From Frankia casuarinae (GTDB taxonomy: Bacteria; Actinomycetota; Actinomycetes; Frankiales; Frankiaceae): a stretch of DNA of 64,000 bases. Position 1 is the stretch's first letter. Each line of letters opens with the position of its first letter. Of this stretch, positions 1 to 14,535 are shown in pieces. Location of the stretch: assembly GCF_000013345.1 (NCBI RefSeq), contig NC_007777.1, positions 1-64,000 on the forward strand, read 5' to 3'. The position numbers were made by a program, and so were the translations under genes. The notes under the pieces are model-generated. The model searched no databases. It was not told the origin of the DNA and was given only the letters and a program-made list of their open reading frames with translations.

Positions 1-34
1 CCGCAAACCGTACCGAACTGCCCGAGGAGCCCCC

Positions 35-1723
35 GTGTCCAACCTCCGCGCCGACTCCGTCGCCGGTCTGCCGTTCGGGGACGAGCCTTCGGGTGACCCG
101 GACCTGGCCGCGGTGTGGAGCCAGGCCGTCGCCGGGGTCGCCGACGGCACGCTGTCCGCCCAGCAGCGTGCCTGGCTGCGGCTGACCCGCCCCCTCGGGC
201 TCGTCCAGGACACGGCTCTGCTGGCCGCGCCGAACGAGTTCACCAAGGATCTCCTCGACTCGCGCCTGCGCCCCTTCTTGTCCACAGCGTTGTCCACAGC
301 CTATGGGCGGGAGATCAGGGTCGCGGTCACCGTCGAACACCTGCCCGATCCGGAACCAATGAGCGGACCGATCCGGATCGTACGGCCGGTGGATGCCAGG
401 GGCGACACCACACCCGGCCAGGGCTCGGGCCCCGCCTCCGGTTCGGCGTTGAACGCGGGTACCGGATCAGGATCGACCGGCGCCGCCGCAGCCCCGGTGC
501 CGCCGACGAGCCCGGGCTCGTCGGCGGTGCCGGTGCCGGCGCCGGCACCGGCACCAGTGCCGCCGGCGCCGGCGGCACTGGTGAACGGCGAACTGCCCTT
601 CCCCGACGCCACCGAGGGAACACCACCGGTACGGGTCAGCGCGGGTCTCGGACGCGATGCGGCGCCGCACGAGACCGAACCGGCCCAGGCCCGGCTGAAC
701 CCCCGCTACATTTTCGAGACGTTCGTCATCGGCGACAGCAACCGGTTCCCCCACGCGGCAGCGGTGGCCGTCGCCGAGGCACCCGCGAAGGCCTACAACC
801 CGCTTTTCATCTACGGGGACTCCGGGCTCGGCAAGACTCACCTTCTGCACGCGATCGGTCACTACGCACTCAAGCTCTACCCGAACATGCGGGTGAAGTA
901 CGTGAGCTCCGAGGAGTTCACCAACGACTTCATCAACTCGATCCGGGACGACCGCCAGCAGGCGTTCCAGCGGCGCTACCGTGACATCGATGTCCTGCTC
1001 GTTGACGACATCCAGTTCCTGGAGAACAAGGAACGGACGCAGGAGGAGTTCTTCCACACCTTCAACGTCCTGCACGACGGCGAGAAGCAGATCGTGATCA
1101 GCTCCGACCGCTCGCCCAAGCAACTCTCGGCCCTGGAGGACCGGCTGCGCAGCCGCTTCGAGTGGGGGCTGATGACCGACATCACCCCGCCCGACCTCGA
1201 GACGCGCATCGCCATCCTGTCGAAGAAGGCGGCTACGGAGCGCCTGCCGGTACCCCCGGATGTCCTCGAGTACATCGCCACGCACATCGAGCGCAACATC
1301 CGTGAGCTGGAGGGGGCGCTGATCCGGGTCGCGGCCTTCGCGAGCTTGAACAAGTCCCACGTCGACCGCACGCTCGCCGAGATCGTGCTGCGTGATCTCA
1401 TCCCCGATGCCGGCAATCCCGACATCACGGCCGCCGCCATCATGAACGCGACGGCGGCGTACTTCGGCGTCTCGATGGAGGACCTGTGCGGCACCTCACG
1501 TAGCCGCGTGCTGGTCACCGCCCGTCAGATCGCGATGTACCTGTGCCGGGAGCTGACCGACCTGTCGCTACCGAAGATCGGCCAGCACTTCGGGGGTCGG
1601 GATCATACGACGGTCATGCATGCCGATCGCAAGATCCGCGGTCTGATGGCGGAACGGCGCGCGATCTACAACCAGGTCACCGAACTGACAAACCGCATCC
1701 GTCTGCAGGCCCGGCAGGCCTAG
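35..1723 (+). CDS. dnaA: Chromosomal replication initiator protein DnaA
   Basis: DnaA is the AAA+ initiator that binds origin boxes and opens the duplex. The GTG start at 35 follows GAGGAG at 24-29. Domain I is residues 1 to about 100. A long low-complexity Pro/Ala/Gly domain II follows, as in actinobacteria. The AAA+ core has Walker [12 protein letters not shown] near residue 262, Walker [10 protein letters not shown] near 320 and the motif SSDRSPKQL. The C-terminal helix-turn-helix carries the DnaA signature [12 protein letters not shown] near 523. At 562 residues it is full length for a high-GC actinobacterium, where domain II is expanded. It leads the dnaA-oriC-dnaN-recF block. Autoregulation is plausible because two DnaA boxes lie inside its own coding sequence. 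Confidence 0.98.
   Translation: MSNLRADSVAGLPFGDEPSGDPDLAAVWSQAVAGVADGTLSAQQRAWLRLTRPLGLVQDTALLAAPNEFTKDLLDSRLRPFLSTALSTAYGREIRVAVTVEHLPDPEPMSGPIRIVRPVDARGDTTPGQGSGPASGSALNAGTGSGSTGAAAAPVPPTSPGSSAVPVPAPAPAPVPPAPAALVNGELPFPDATEGTPPVRVSAGLGRDAAPHETEPAQARLNPRYIFETFVIGDSNRFPHAAAVAVAEAPAKAYNPLFIYGDSGLGKTHLLHAIGHYALKLYPNMRVKYVSSEEFTNDFINSIRDDRQQAFQRRYRDIDVLLVDDIQFLENKERTQEEFFHTFNVLHDGEKQIVISSDRSPKQLSALEDRLRSRFEWGLMTDITPPDLETRIAILSKKAATERLPVPPDVLEYIATHIERNIRELEGALIRVAAFASLNKSHVDRTLAEIVLRDLIPDAGNPDITAAAIMNATAAYFGVSMEDLCGTSRSRVLVTARQIAMYLCRELTDLSLPKIGQHFGGRDHTTVMHADRKIRGLMAERRAIYNQVTELTNRIRLQARQA
278..298 (+). promoter_or_regulatory. Two tandem DnaA boxes inside dnaA
   Basis: TTGTCCACA occurs at 278-286 and again at 290-298. 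Both are perfect actinobacterial DnaA boxes in the same orientation, 12 bp apart, inside the domain I coding region. They encode part of an L-S-T-A / L-S-T-A repeat. Box identity is seen directly; a role in autoregulation or DnaA titration is inference. Confidence 0.6.
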
Positions 1724-1763
1724 CGCCACTGCCCACTGTCCACCGCCGCCCACCACCGCCGCC

Positions 1764-1811
1764 CACCACCGCCGGGCAGCACCACCGCCGGGCAGCACCA
1801 CCGCCGGGCAG
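1764..1811 (+). repeat. Three perfect 16-bp tandem repeats after dnaA
   Basis: The 16-bp unit CACCACCGCCGGGCAG is repeated perfectly at 1764-1779, 1780-1795 and 1796-1811, preceded by related CACCGCCGCC units from about 1741. It sits about 40 bp after the dnaA stop, on the gene side of the origin. No function is evident. Confidence 0.85.
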
Positions 1812-1970
1812 CACGGTTCCTCCTACCTCCCCCCGGCCGGAACGTCCCGCGGACCGGTGGCTGCCGCCCGAAGGTGGGGTGTGACGCCTCGCCGGGTGTC
1901 ACACGTGGCGCAGGAACCGGACGCCGCGGGGCAGGACTTCCCCAAACGACCCCGGACAACCACGGACGGC

Positions 1971-2320
1971 TGGGGACAACCGGGGACGACCTCACCGAGC
2001 CCACGGGGTGGTTCCGCCCACAGCTTGTGGAAAACGTTGTGGACAGCCTGCGGTCGGAACGGTGGAGTGGCAGTGGACAGCCTGTGGACAACTCGGGGAT
2101 GGCCTGTGGAGGGACAACGTGGTCCTTGTGGACGCAGATCGGGCCTGGGGATAACCACTGCGCGCATGCACAGATCCACCCACAAGATTTGCACCGGCCA
2201 ACAACCCCTCTGACCTGCAGAAACAGAGGTTATCCCCAGTATCCACACCCCCTACTACTACGACCAACTAGATCTTTCTAAGAATGATCAAAAGCTCTTA
2301 GTACTAGGGGGTGTGGACAA
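1971..2320. other. oriC: Chromosomal replication origin oriC
   Basis: The dnaA-dnaN intergenic region (1724-2487) holds a dense DnaA-box cluster. TGTGGACAA occurs at 2083-2091 and 2312-2320. Near matches are TGGGGACAA at 1971, TGTGGAAAA at 2027, TGTGGACAG at 2038, TGTGGACGC at 2127, TGGGGATAA at 2146, TTATCCCCA at 2230 and GTATCCACA at 2239. A locally AT-rich stretch at about 2253-2305, rich in CTA/TAG and TTTCT, is the best candidate unwinding element. It lies between the last two box groups. Position next to dnaA and dnaN and box density identify it as oriC. The exact limits are inferred, and no coding gene is seen in this gap. Confidence 0.9.
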
Positions 2321-2487
2321 CGGCTCGAGCGCGGCTCCGAGAGCCCTACGTGCCGCGACTCGGCCCCGGGCAAGCGCCCGGGGCACGGCCGACCGCTCGT
2401 CGGCGCCTGCTGGCACTCTGAGATGCTGGTCGGTGTTCCCTGCGGGGTGACTCCGAACAACCGGAGGGAACGACAGGAGGCCTAACC

Positions 2488-3696
2488 ATGAAGTTCCGGG
2501 TGGAACGGGACGAATTCACCGAAGCGGTCGCCTGGACCGCACGCACGTTGCCGAGCCGGCCGACCACCCAGTTGCAGGTGCTCTCGGGCCTGCTCCTCGA
2601 CGCGACCGGACCGATACTCAAGATCGCCGCGTACGACTACGAGGTGGCCGCCCAGTGCACGGTGCACGCGACCGTGTCGGAGGAGGGGCGCGGGCTCGTC
2701 AACGGCAAACTGCTCGCGGAGATCACCCGGGCGCTGCCCGCGGCACCGGTCGATCTGGGCATCGACGGCACCCGCCTGGTGATCACTTGTGGCAATGCTC
2801 GGTTCGCGTTGCCGATGCTGCCGGTGGACGACTATCCCGCCCTTCCGGCCATGCCCCCGATCACGGGGCACATCGAGGGATCCGCGTTCGCCGCGGCGGT
2901 CTCACAGGTGGCGATCGCGGCCGGTCGTGACGACACGCTGCCGGTCCTCACCGGGGTCCGTATCGAGATCGAGGGGGACACTCTCACCCTCGCCGCGACC
3001 GACCGTTACCGGCTCGCCGTGCGGACGTTGAAGTGGCGGCCGTCGGAGACAGCCGCCGGGCCCGATGAGGACGGCGTGACCGGTGTGGACGGCCCCCCGC
3101 CCACACCGGTCACTGTCGCTCTCGTGCCGGCCCGCACCCTGCTCGACACCGCGAAGTCGTTGTCGGGTTCGGGGGTGGAGGTATCCATCGCGCTCGGGAC
3201 CGGCCCCTCCGGCGAGACGCTGGCCGGTTTCGCCGGCTCGACCCGGCAGACGACGACCCGGTTGCTCGACGGAAGCTTCCCGCCCTACCGCAAGCTGTTG
3301 CCTGACAGTTCGCCGTTGATCGCGCAGCTGGAGATCGCCCCGTTGCAGGAGGCCGTCAAACGGGTGGCGCTGGTCGCCGCGAAGACCGCACCGGTGCAGC
3401 TGACGTTCTCCCCGGACCACCTCGTGCTGGAGGCCGGGACGGGCGGTGAGGCGCAGGCGACGGAGACCCTCCCGGTGACCTACGACGGACCGGAGCTGTC
3501 CGTGGCGTTCAACCCGTCGTACCTGCTCGACGCACTCGGGGCGCTGGAGTCGGACGTCGTACGGATCGGTTTCGCCAGCGCGGAGGACCCGGCGGTGGCG
3601 GCGAACAAGCCGGCGATCCTGACCGGGAAGGCCGACGACGACGGCGAGGTCCCCGACTACCGGTACCTGCTGATGCCGATCCGCCTGCACGGGTGA
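2488..3696 (+). CDS. dnaN: DNA polymerase III sliding clamp, beta subunit
   Basis: DnaN forms the ring-shaped processivity clamp that tethers the replicative polymerase and many repair factors to DNA. The ATG at 2488 follows a strong ACAGGAGG site at 2473-2480. The product is 402 residues, slightly above the usual 370-400 because of a Gly/Pro-rich insert in the middle. The protein starts [10 protein letters not shown] and ends [10 protein letters not shown]; the PIRL tail is characteristic of the bacterial clamp. The stop codon is 1 bp from the recF start, so dnaN and recF are very likely co-transcribed and translationally coupled. Confidence 0.98.
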   Translation: MKFRVERDEFTEAVAWTARTLPSRPTTQLQVLSGLLLDATGPILKIAAYDYEVAAQCTVHATVSEEGRGLVNGKLLAEITRALPAAPVDLGIDGTRLVITCGNARFALPMLPVDDYPALPAMPPITGHIEGSAFAAAVSQVAIAAGRDDTLPVLTGVRIEIEGDTLTLAATDRYRLAVRTLKWRPSETAAGPDEDGVTGVDGPPPTPVTVALVPARTLLDTAKSLSGSGVEVSIALGTGPSGETLAGFAGSTRQTTTRLLDGSFPPYRKLLPDSSPLIAQLEIAPLQEAVKRVALVAAKTAPVQLTFSPDHLVLEAGTGGEAQATETLPVTYDGPELSVAFNPSYLLDALGALESDVVRIGFASAEDPAVAANKPAILTGKADDDGEVPDYRYLLMPIRLHG

Positions 3697-3697
3697 C

Positions 3698-4897
3698 GTG
3701 CACCTCACGCACCTGTCCCTCGTCGACTTCCGTTCCTACCCGGCCCTTGACCTGACTCTGGGTCCGGGAGTGGCCACCTTCGTGGGTGGTAACGGCCAGG
3801 GGAAGACCAACGTGATCGAGGCGATCAGCTATGTCGCCACGTTGGCCAGCCACCGGGTCGCCGGGGACGCCCCGCTGGTCCGTGACGGCGCGTCTCGGGC
3901 GGTCATCCGCGCCAGGATCGTCCGGGGTGACCGGGCCGCGCTGGTGGAGATCGAGATCGTTCCGGGAAAGGCGAACCGGGCCCGGTTGAACCGGGCTCCC
4001 GTCGCCCGGCCGCGTGACATCGTCGGTCTGCTGTGCACCGTGCTGTTCGCCCCGGAGGACCTGGCCCTGGTGAAGGGGGATCCGGCGCAGCGTCGTCAGT
4101 TCCTCGACGAGCTGCTGATCGCCCGGACCCCAAGGATGGCCGCGGTCCTCGCCGACTACGACCGGGTCCTCAAACAACGATCGACCCTGCTACGCACCGC
4201 CGGGACGGCCCGGCGAGCTGGGGGGCAGGGAGATCTGCGCACCCTCGATGTCTGGGACGGGTATCTGGCCGCGCATGGCGCCGAGGTGCTGGCCGCGCGG
4301 TTGGCACTCGTCGACGCGTTGCGGCCGGCCGTGGCCGCGGCGTACGAGGCCGTCGCCGGCGCCGAGTCCGCTACCGCGCTGGACTACCGTTCCAGCGTCA
4401 CCCTCCCGGACATCTTGCATGCGTCCGGTCCACCCGGTCCACCGGGCCAGCCAGAGCAGCCGGGCGCGGGTCGGCCGGATCCGGCGGCACCGGATCGGAC
4501 CATGCTGGCGGAGGCGATCCGCGCCGATCTGGAGGCCGCCCGGCCACGGGAGGTCGAACGGGGGATGACGCTGGTCGGTCCGCACCGCGACGATCTGCTC
4601 TTGTCGATCAACGGGCTCCCGGCCCGTGGCTACGCGAGTCACGGCGAGTCCTGGTCCCTCGCCCTCGCGCTCAAGCTGGCCTCGTTCGACCTGCTGCGTG
4701 CCGATGACCGCGAGCCGGTCCTGCTCCTGGACGACGTCTTCGCCGAATTGGACACGCGCCGCCGCGGTCGGCTCGCGGAACTCGTCGCCTCCGCGGAGCA
4801 GGTGCTGGTCACAGCCGCGGTCGAAACCGACGTTCCCACAGAGCTGACCGGGGTGCGGTACGCCGTCGCCGGAGGAGAGGTCCAGCATGCCCACTGA
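3698..4897 (+). CDS. recF: DNA replication and repair protein RecF
   Basis: RecF is an SMC-like ABC ATPase that helps load RecA at gaps left by replication. The N-terminal Walker [14 protein letters not shown] is at about residues 29-41. The C-terminal signature and Walker B region ends [11 protein letters not shown] near 345. The GTG start at 3698 is 1 bp after the dnaN stop and gives the typical start [15 protein letters not shown] Pro/Gly-rich insert near residues 245-265 interrupts the lobe in a way that looks lineage-specific. At 399 residues it is full length. Its last 11 bp overlap the next gene. Confidence 0.97.
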   Translation: MHLTHLSLVDFRSYPALDLTLGPGVATFVGGNGQGKTNVIEAISYVATLASHRVAGDAPLVRDGASRAVIRARIVRGDRAALVEIEIVPGKANRARLNRAPVARPRDIVGLLCTVLFAPEDLALVKGDPAQRRQFLDELLIARTPRMAAVLADYDRVLKQRSTLLRTAGTARRAGGQGDLRTLDVWDGYLAAHGAEVLAARLALVDALRPAVAAAYEAVAGAESATALDYRSSVTLPDILHASGPPGPPGQPEQPGAGRPDPAAPDRTMLAEAIRADLEAARPREVERGMTLVGPHRDDLLLSINGLPARGYASHGESWSLALALKLASFDLLRADDREPVLLLDDVFAELDTRRRGRLAELVASAEQVLVTAAVETDVPTELTGVRYAVAGGEVQHAH

Positions 4898-5708
4898 GCG
4901 CCCGGACCCCCGGGACCATCCCACCGTGCCCGGATCCACCGTGCCCGGATCCACCGCATCCGGGCGGTCCCGGGGAGGGGCCGGGCGCCGCGGGAAGACC
5001 GAGGGGCCGGACGGCACCGCAGCCCACGGAGCGGACCTGGCTCGGGAGATTCTCGCCCAGGTCAAACGGGACGCGCGGGAGCGTGGGCGGGGACGGTGGG
5101 GCGCCGGCCACACCGCCCGCCACCCGACCGGGCCCGGTCCGGCCGGGCCCGGCACTGGTCGCGGTGGCGGGATGCCGGGTGCCGACGGCGGCACGTGGGC
5201 CGATGAGGACGCCTCCACCGGCGCCACCGGGACGGGCGGCCCGTGGGGCCCGGGCTCTCGGACCCGCCTCGGTGCCCGGCGGGCCGACCCGTCGGACGAC
5301 CAGGTGCCCCGCCGACCGCGGATGCCGGGCATCGCCCCGCCCGGCCGGGAATGGCGCGAACCGGTCGGTTTCGGGACGGCGATCAACCGGCTGCTGGCGG
5401 CCCGTGGCTGGAAGGCTCAGGCGAGCGACGCGAACGTCCTGGCCCGATGGGATGCCATCGTCGGGCCGGACATCGCCGACCACTGCACCCCGGTGTCCCT
5501 GCGCGACGGAGACCTGGAACTTGTCGCGGAGTCGACGGCCTGGGCGACCCAGCTGCGCATGCTGTCCCGGCAGCTCCTCGGCATCCTGCACCGGGAGCTC
5601 GGTCCACACGTGGTCCGCCGGATCGTCGTGCGTGGCCCGACGGCGCCGTCCTGGCGGCACGGGTCCATCCGAACCGGCGGTCGAGGGCCCCGCGACACCT
5701 ATGGCTGA
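4887..5708 (+). CDS. DUF721 protein, DciA-like helicase loader
   Basis: The C-terminal third (residues about 150-250) is a DUF721 domain, seen in [16 protein letters not shown] and [18 protein letters not shown]721 proteins between recF and gyrB in actinobacteria belong to the DciA family, which assists replicative helicase loading; that role is family knowledge, not visible here. The N-terminal half is long and low-complexity, including two tandem 15-bp units at 4926-4955 that encode a VPGST repeat. The ATG at 4887 overlaps recF by 11 bp, which implies coupling. The protein is 273 residues, long for the family because of the linker. Confidence 0.88.
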   Translation: MPTERPDPRDHPTVPGSTVPGSTASGRSRGGAGRRGKTEGPDGTAAHGADLAREILAQVKRDARERGRGRWGAGHTARHPTGPGPAGPGTGRGGGMPGADGGTWADEDASTGATGTGGPWGPGSRTRLGARRADPSDDQVPRRPRMPGIAPPGREWREPVGFGTAINRLLAARGWKAQASDANVLARWDAIVGPDIADHCTPVSLRDGDLELVAESTAWATQLRMLSRQLLGILHRELGPHVVRRIVVRGPTAPSWRHGSIRTGGRGPRDTYG

Positions 5709-5897
5709 GGCCGGCCGTTCGGCTGCTGCCCGCCTGACACCCCGGTGCTCCCGGTGCTCTCGGTGCCCCTTGGCGCCTGGATTGTGCCTGTGGTATCCGT
5801 CGGTGCGGCTGGGGCGATCATGATGGCTCCGCGGGATCGCGGTGTCGGTGACAGTCGTGGAGGCGCGCCAAGGCGGTCGGGGGAGTCGGTCCGGTAG

Positions 5898-7955
<2,058 letters not shown>

Positions 7956-8154
7956 CCCGGCCGTGTCGCGTGCCTCGGACCGGTCGTCGGGTGACCCCTC
8001 AGGTCGGTCCGGGCGCGGCGATCCCGACGGTCCGGCCCGGCGAACGGAGGGCTCCGGATCCCGCCCGCCGTCGGGTCCACCCGGCCCCGTTGCCCGGGGC
8101 GCCCGTCCCGCCCTGACGCCCTGACGACTGCTCCCACTGCCCTGGAAGGACCCC

Positions 8155-10659
<2,505 letters not shown>

Positions 10660-10783
10660 GAGCGAGCCCCCGAGAGGTTGACGATCTCGTGGTCGTGGCC
10701 ACCCACGCCGAGAACGACGCCGCCCGAGGGGACGGGTGTGCGCGGGACCCGTGCACACCGTCAGGACTGAACCGGGAGAGTCC

Positions 10784-12496
10784 GTGAGTGACAGTCAGGA
10801 AGACCGGCCAGCCCGGTCGGCGGTCTACCGCGGCCCCTCCTCGGCCGCCGGGGCGGAGGGATCGCGTGCCACCGAGCAGTCCCGCCGGCCGAGCGGGGGG
10901 GACGGGGCCGGCCCACGGTCCACGGTGAGACCCGCTTCCGTTGGTTCCTCCGGTGCTGGCGGCGCGGCCAGAGGCGCGAGCTCCTCCGGCCCGGATTCCG
11001 CGGGCCCGGATTCCGCGGGTTCCGCTGGTGTTTCCGATTCCGCCGGGCGTGATTCGGAAGCCGGCCGCCGGGCCGGCGCCGGCCCGGCGTCGGGACGCGC
11101 GGCGGACGCCGCGGGCCGCTCGTTGTCGCTGCGGGACGGCCGTGGGGAGGACGCCGGCAGCGAGACGGTGAAGGTGCCCGCGGCCGGCGATGGGCCCGAG
11201 TCCGGTAATCCGTTCTTCCAGCGGCCCGGGCGGTCCGGTCGGCCCGTGGATGAGCGGGAGGGCGGCCGCGGCCCGGCCGGAGGCGCGGCGGACCCGCCGC
11301 AGTCCTCCGCCGGGGGGCCGACGGGTTCGACTGGGTCGTCGAAGGCCGGGTCGTCAAAAGCCCATTCGGCTGAACCCGGCTCGTCGGCGTCGGGTTCGGC
11401 GGGTTCGGGTTCGGGTGCGGCGGGTTCGGCGGCGTCCCGCTCCGGATCGGTCCCCGACGGGGCGAAGTCCCCCTTGTCCTCGCGGTCCTTGTCCACCTCT
11501 TCCGCGGGCGCGTCGGGTGTGTCGGGCGCAGGGTCCTCGGCTGGCACCTCCACGGGACGTGCCAGCGGAACGTCGTCGGTGTCCCCATCCGGGTCGGCTC
11601 GTACCGGGGCCGCTGGAACCCACTCCGACGAGGCGGGCTCGGCTACCCGGAAACTCGGCCCGGCCGCCGTATCGTCGCCGGCGAAGTCCCTCGGCCTGGC
11701 GCCACCCGGACCCGGTCGAGCCACGCCAGGGGGGCCGGCAGTTCGCGTGGAGCCCCCGGCCGAGCGGCCACGGGAGACCGACACGATCTCCCTGGTCCGC
11801 CCGCCCAGCATGACGAGGAGCCGTACCACGAAGCCCGACAGGAACCGTGCCGCGCCCGAGCGCATGCCCGCCCCCGATCCGGTACGCCCCGCCCCGCCGG
11901 GTCCGGCGGGGGGGAGGTCCGGCGGTGCCGGCCCCACGGCGGCCTACGACCGGCCGCTCGCGGCGCCGGAGTCCGCGGGTACCACCACGACGACGGGTGC
12001 TCTGAACAGCGTGACCACGACCTCCCCCGGTGCGCTCGACGACCAGTTCGAGCCGGTCTCCGCTGAGCGGGCGGGTGCCGGTCACTCCCCTGGCCGGTCC
12101 GGTCCCGGCTCGTCCGGTTCCGCCCGCCCGCCCGGTCAGGGCCGGCGGGCCAAGCTCAAGCTGTCCAAGGTCAATCCCCTCACGGTGACCCGGGTCAGCT
12201 TCGCGTTCTCCCTCTGCGTCTTTGTGGTTCTGCTCGTCGCGATCGCCGTGCTGTGGTTCGTCCTGAACTCGATCGGCGTGTTCGACAGCGTCTCCGACGC
12301 GGCCGATACCCTGACCGACAGCAGCAGCACCGACATCCGAGGATGGCTGTCGTTCGGCCGGGCAATGCAGATCAGCTTGCTCATCGGGGCGATCAACGTC
12401 ATCCTCATGACCGCGCTGTCCACGCTCGGTGCCCTGCTCTACAACCTCTGCGCCGAGATGATCGGCGGCGTCGAGCTGACTCTGAGTGATCAGTAG
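10784..12496 (+). CDS. DUF3566 membrane protein with very long disordered N-terminus
   Basis: The C-terminal 110 residues are a DUF3566 domain with two hydrophobic helices, VSFAFSLCVFVVLLVAIAVL near 474 and MQISLLIGAINVILMTAL near 528. The gene after gyrA and before tRNA-Ile is conserved in actinobacteria and has no established biochemical function. GTG 10784 (VSDSQEDRPARS) follows GGGAGAG and is preferred; the frame is open from 10736. About 460 residues ahead of the membrane part are Gly/Ser/Ala/Pro-rich and look disordered, with repeats such as GPDSAGPDSAGSAG. This is much longer than in most relatives. Confidence 0.85.
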   Translation: MSDSQEDRPARSAVYRGPSSAAGAEGSRATEQSRRPSGGDGAGPRSTVRPASVGSSGAGGAARGASSSGPDSAGPDSAGSAGVSDSAGRDSEAGRRAGAGPASGRAADAAGRSLSLRDGRGEDAGSETVKVPAAGDGPESGNPFFQRPGRSGRPVDEREGGRGPAGGAADPPQSSAGGPTGSTGSSKAGSSKAHSAEPGSSASGSAGSGSGAAGSAASRSGSVPDGAKSPLSSRSLSTSSAGASGVSGAGSSAGTSTGRASGTSSVSPSGSARTGAAGTHSDEAGSATRKLGPAAVSSPAKSLGLAPPGPGRATPGGPAVRVEPPAERPRETDTISLVRPPSMTRSRTTKPDRNRAAPERMPAPDPVRPAPPGPAGGRSGGAGPTAAYDRPLAAPESAGTTTTTGALNSVTTTSPGALDDQFEPVSAERAGAGHSPGRSGPGSSGSARPPGQGRRAKLKLSKVNPLTVTRVSFAFSLCVFVVLLVAIAVLWFVLNSIGVFDSVSDAADTLTDSSSTDIRGWLSFGRAMQISLLIGAINVILMTALSTLGALLYNLCAEMIGGVELTLSDQ

Positions 12497-12503
12497 CTTG
12501 GAG

Positions 12504-12537
12504 GGACGGCGGCGGTCCCGCTCCTGCGCCGCCGTCC
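12504..12537 (+). terminator. Probable terminator hairpin after the DUF3566 gene
   Basis: An 11-bp perfect stem (GGACGGCGGCG pairing with CGCCGCCGTCC) with a 12-nt loop begins 8 bp after the stop codon and is followed by TGTATTCTT. The U-run is weak. A terminator between the gyrA-side transcript and the tRNA gene is a reasonable inference. Confidence 0.5.
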
Positions 12538-12559
12538 TGTATTCTTGGACTCGCAGCAC

Positions 12560-12633
12560 GGACCTATAGCTCAGTCGGTTAGAGCGCTTCCCTGATAAGG
12601 AAGAGGTCGGTGGTTCAAGTCCACCTAGGTCCA
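12560..12633 (+). tRNA. tRNA-Ile (anticodon GAT)
   Basis: A 74-nt cloverleaf can be drawn. The acceptor stem GGACCTA (12560-12566) pairs with TAGGTCC (12626-12632). The D-arm is around TAGCTCAGTCGGTTAGAG. The anticodon stem CTTCC/GGAAG has loop CTGATAA with anticodon GAT at 12594-12596, and the T-arm contains GGTTCAAGTCC. The 3' CCA is not encoded. Location after gyrA and the DUF3566 gene is the usual actinobacterial place. No adjacent tRNA-Ala was seen. Confidence 0.96.
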
Positions 12634-13121
12634 CGCGCTAGCCAATCATGATCGCCGCCCTCTGGGCGGCTTCGCCGTGCCCGTTATGCTGGCCGAGGGG
12701 CCAAGCCCCCTGACCCCCCGTGTTGCGCCTTCGGCGCTCGCCGTGCCCGGTGGGATGGTCGGGCCGTCGGTGGCGGCGAGGTCTGAGAGCGGGCCCGGGC
12801 CGACGTGCTGCGCGAGGTCGCGGGCAACGCCACAGGGACGACTCCCGGCTGCATAAACCGTCCACCGGTGATCCGGGAAGATCCCCGCGCCTGCGGGATA
12901 AAGCGGACACAAAACCCTCTGGATGGGCAAGTCTCCCTCGTTGCCGCAGATCTTGGACTCACGACGAAGAGTCCTAATGTGACGCAGGGCACACGGCCAG
13001 GACACAGTGTCGGCCCATTTCAGTGAAGATCGGCACTCAATATCCTAATGTGCCAGGAAGCGGCGCCACCCTCGACGTCGAGGAACCAGGACATGGCCCG
13101 AGACGGACGGAGGGCGCACAG
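12634..13121. other. Intergenic region after tRNA-Ile with hairpins and an upstream direct repeat
   Basis: No convincing gene is seen. A hairpin GCCGCCC-TCT-GGGCGGC at 12654-12670 may end the tRNA transcript. The 10-mer TCCTAATGTG appears at 12972 and 13043, 71 bp apart, in front of the glycosyltransferase gene, and may be promoter or operator sequence. A CRISPR-like single repeat at 12876-12903 is listed separately. Confidence 0.5.
12876..12903 (-). repeat. Degenerate isolated CRISPR-like repeat
   Basis: Read on the plus strand, the first 15 bases (GGAAGATCCCCGCGC) match the reverse complement of the repeat in the array at 32161-34505 exactly, and 22 of 28 positions match overall. The plus strand also resembles the general type I-E form, with CCCCGC, a short loop, GCGGG and then ATAAA. 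No spacer-like neighbour copy is seen. Because these repeats are near-palindromic, orientation is uncertain. It may be a relic repeat or chance. Confidence 0.4.
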
Positions 13122-14525
13122 TTGCGGATTGCGTTGTTGTCGTACCGGAGTCTGCCCACCTGCGGTGGCCAGGGTGTGTACGTCCGACATCTGTCCCGCG
13201 AACTGGTCGCCCTGGGGCACCGCGTCCAGGTGGTGAGCGGGCCGCCGTACCCGGTGCTTGAGGAGGGTGTCGGCCTCACCGAACTGCCCAGCCTTGATCT
13301 CTACCGGGACTCCGACCCGTTCCGGTGGCCCGGACTGGCCGAGTTCCACGGCCTGCCGGACGTCGTCGAGTTCGCCATGATGCGGACCGGCCAGTTCTCC
13401 GAGCCGCTCGCCTTCAGCCTGCGTGCCTGCCAAGCCCTGCGCCCCAGGGCATCCGGGGGTCGGCCGCCGTTCGACATCGTCCATGACAACCAGGGGCTGG
13501 GATACGGCCTGCTGGCGCTGCGGGCAGCCCTGCGCCCGTACCGGATCCCGGTCGTGGGCACCGTGCATCATCCGATCACGGTCGATCGCCGCCTGCACCT
13601 CGCCGCGGCGACCACCTTCACCTCCCGGCTGGGCCTGCGCCGGTGGTACTCGTTCCTCCCGATGCAGGCCCGGGTCGCGCGGGGGCTGGATGGCATCGTC
13701 ATCCCGTCGGAGAGCTCCCGGCGAGAGATCATCGCGGACATGAACCTCCCCCCGACGGTCATGCGCACGGTTCCCTTGGGAGTCGACGCCGACGTCTTCA
13801 CGCCGGCGCCCGCGGGCAATCCGGCGGTTCCGGGCCGTGTCGTCGTCGTGACCAGCGCCGATGTTCCGCTTAAGGGCCTGCTTGTCCTGCTCGAGGCGCT
13901 CGCGAAGCTGCGGGTGGATCGCTCGGCGCACCTGGTCTGCGTCGGCAAGGTCCGCGAAGGGGGAACGGCCCAGCGCCAGGTTGCCGAGCTGGGCCTGGCC
14001 GACGCCGTGACGTTCCGTTCCAACATGCCGGAACCGGAGCTGGTGGACCTGTTGCGCTCCGCCGAGGTCGCGGTCGTTCCCTCGCTTTACGAGGGGTTCA
14101 GCCTGCCCGCCGTCGAGGAGATGGCCTGCGGGATCCCGCTGGTCGCCACCACCGCCGGGGCGTTGCCCGAGGTCGCCGGTCCGGACGGGGAGGCCGCGTT
14201 GCTGGTCCCACCGGGGGATGCGGGAGCCCTGGCGGACGCCATCGGTTCCCTGCTCGATGATCCCGAACGACGGGCCCGAATGGGTGCCGCCGGGCGCCGC
14301 CGGGTGGAGGCGCGGTTCTCCTGGCGGGCGGCCGCCGCGGCCACCGCGGACTGGTACGCCGAGCGGATCGCGGCGGTCGGCGGGACGCCCACCTCCCCGG
14401 TCCCGGCCCCGGGACCGGGACCGGGACCGGCGGCCCAGTGGACGCCGGCACCGCTGTCCACACCCGGCGCCGTCACACCCGGCGCCGCGGCGTCCGCACC
14501 GGCGTCGTCGACGCTGACCGGCTGA
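13122..14525 (+). CDS. GT4-family glycosyltransferase
   Basis: This is a GT-B fold, GT4-type enzyme that transfers sugar from a nucleotide-sugar donor to an unknown acceptor. I chose the TTG at 13122 (LRIALLSYRSLPTCGGQGVY) because ACGGAGGGCG precedes it and GT4 proteins begin there; the frame is open from a GTG at 13023. The glycine-rich GGQGVYVRHL is at the N-terminus. The C-terminal donor site reads VVPSLYEGFSLPAVEEMACG, with the E-x7-E pattern of GT4 enzymes. A Pro/Ala-rich tail of about 45 residues has no clear role. The gene lies 10 bp from a methyltransferase and then a barrel protein, suggesting one operon for a glycan or glycolipid. Confidence 0.88.
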   Translation: MRIALLSYRSLPTCGGQGVYVRHLSRELVALGHRVQVVSGPPYPVLEEGVGLTELPSLDLYRDSDPFRWPGLAEFHGLPDVVEFAMMRTGQFSEPLAFSLRACQALRPRASGGRPPFDIVHDNQGLGYGLLALRAALRPYRIPVVGTVHHPITVDRRLHLAAATTFTSRLGLRRWYSFLPMQARVARGLDGIVIPSESSRREIIADMNLPPTVMRTVPLGVDADVFTPAPAGNPAVPGRVVVVTSADVPLKGLLVLLEALAKLRVDRSAHLVCVGKVREGGTAQRQVAELGLADAVTFRSNMPEPELVDLLRSAEVAVVPSLYEGFSLPAVEEMACGIPLVATTAGALPEVAGPDGEAALLVPPGDAGALADAIGSLLDDPERRARMGAAGRRRVEARFSWRAAAAATADWYAERIAAVGGTPTSPVPAPGPGPGPAAQWTPAPLSTPGAVTPGAAASAPASSTLTG

Positions 14526-14535
14526 CGGCCGACGC

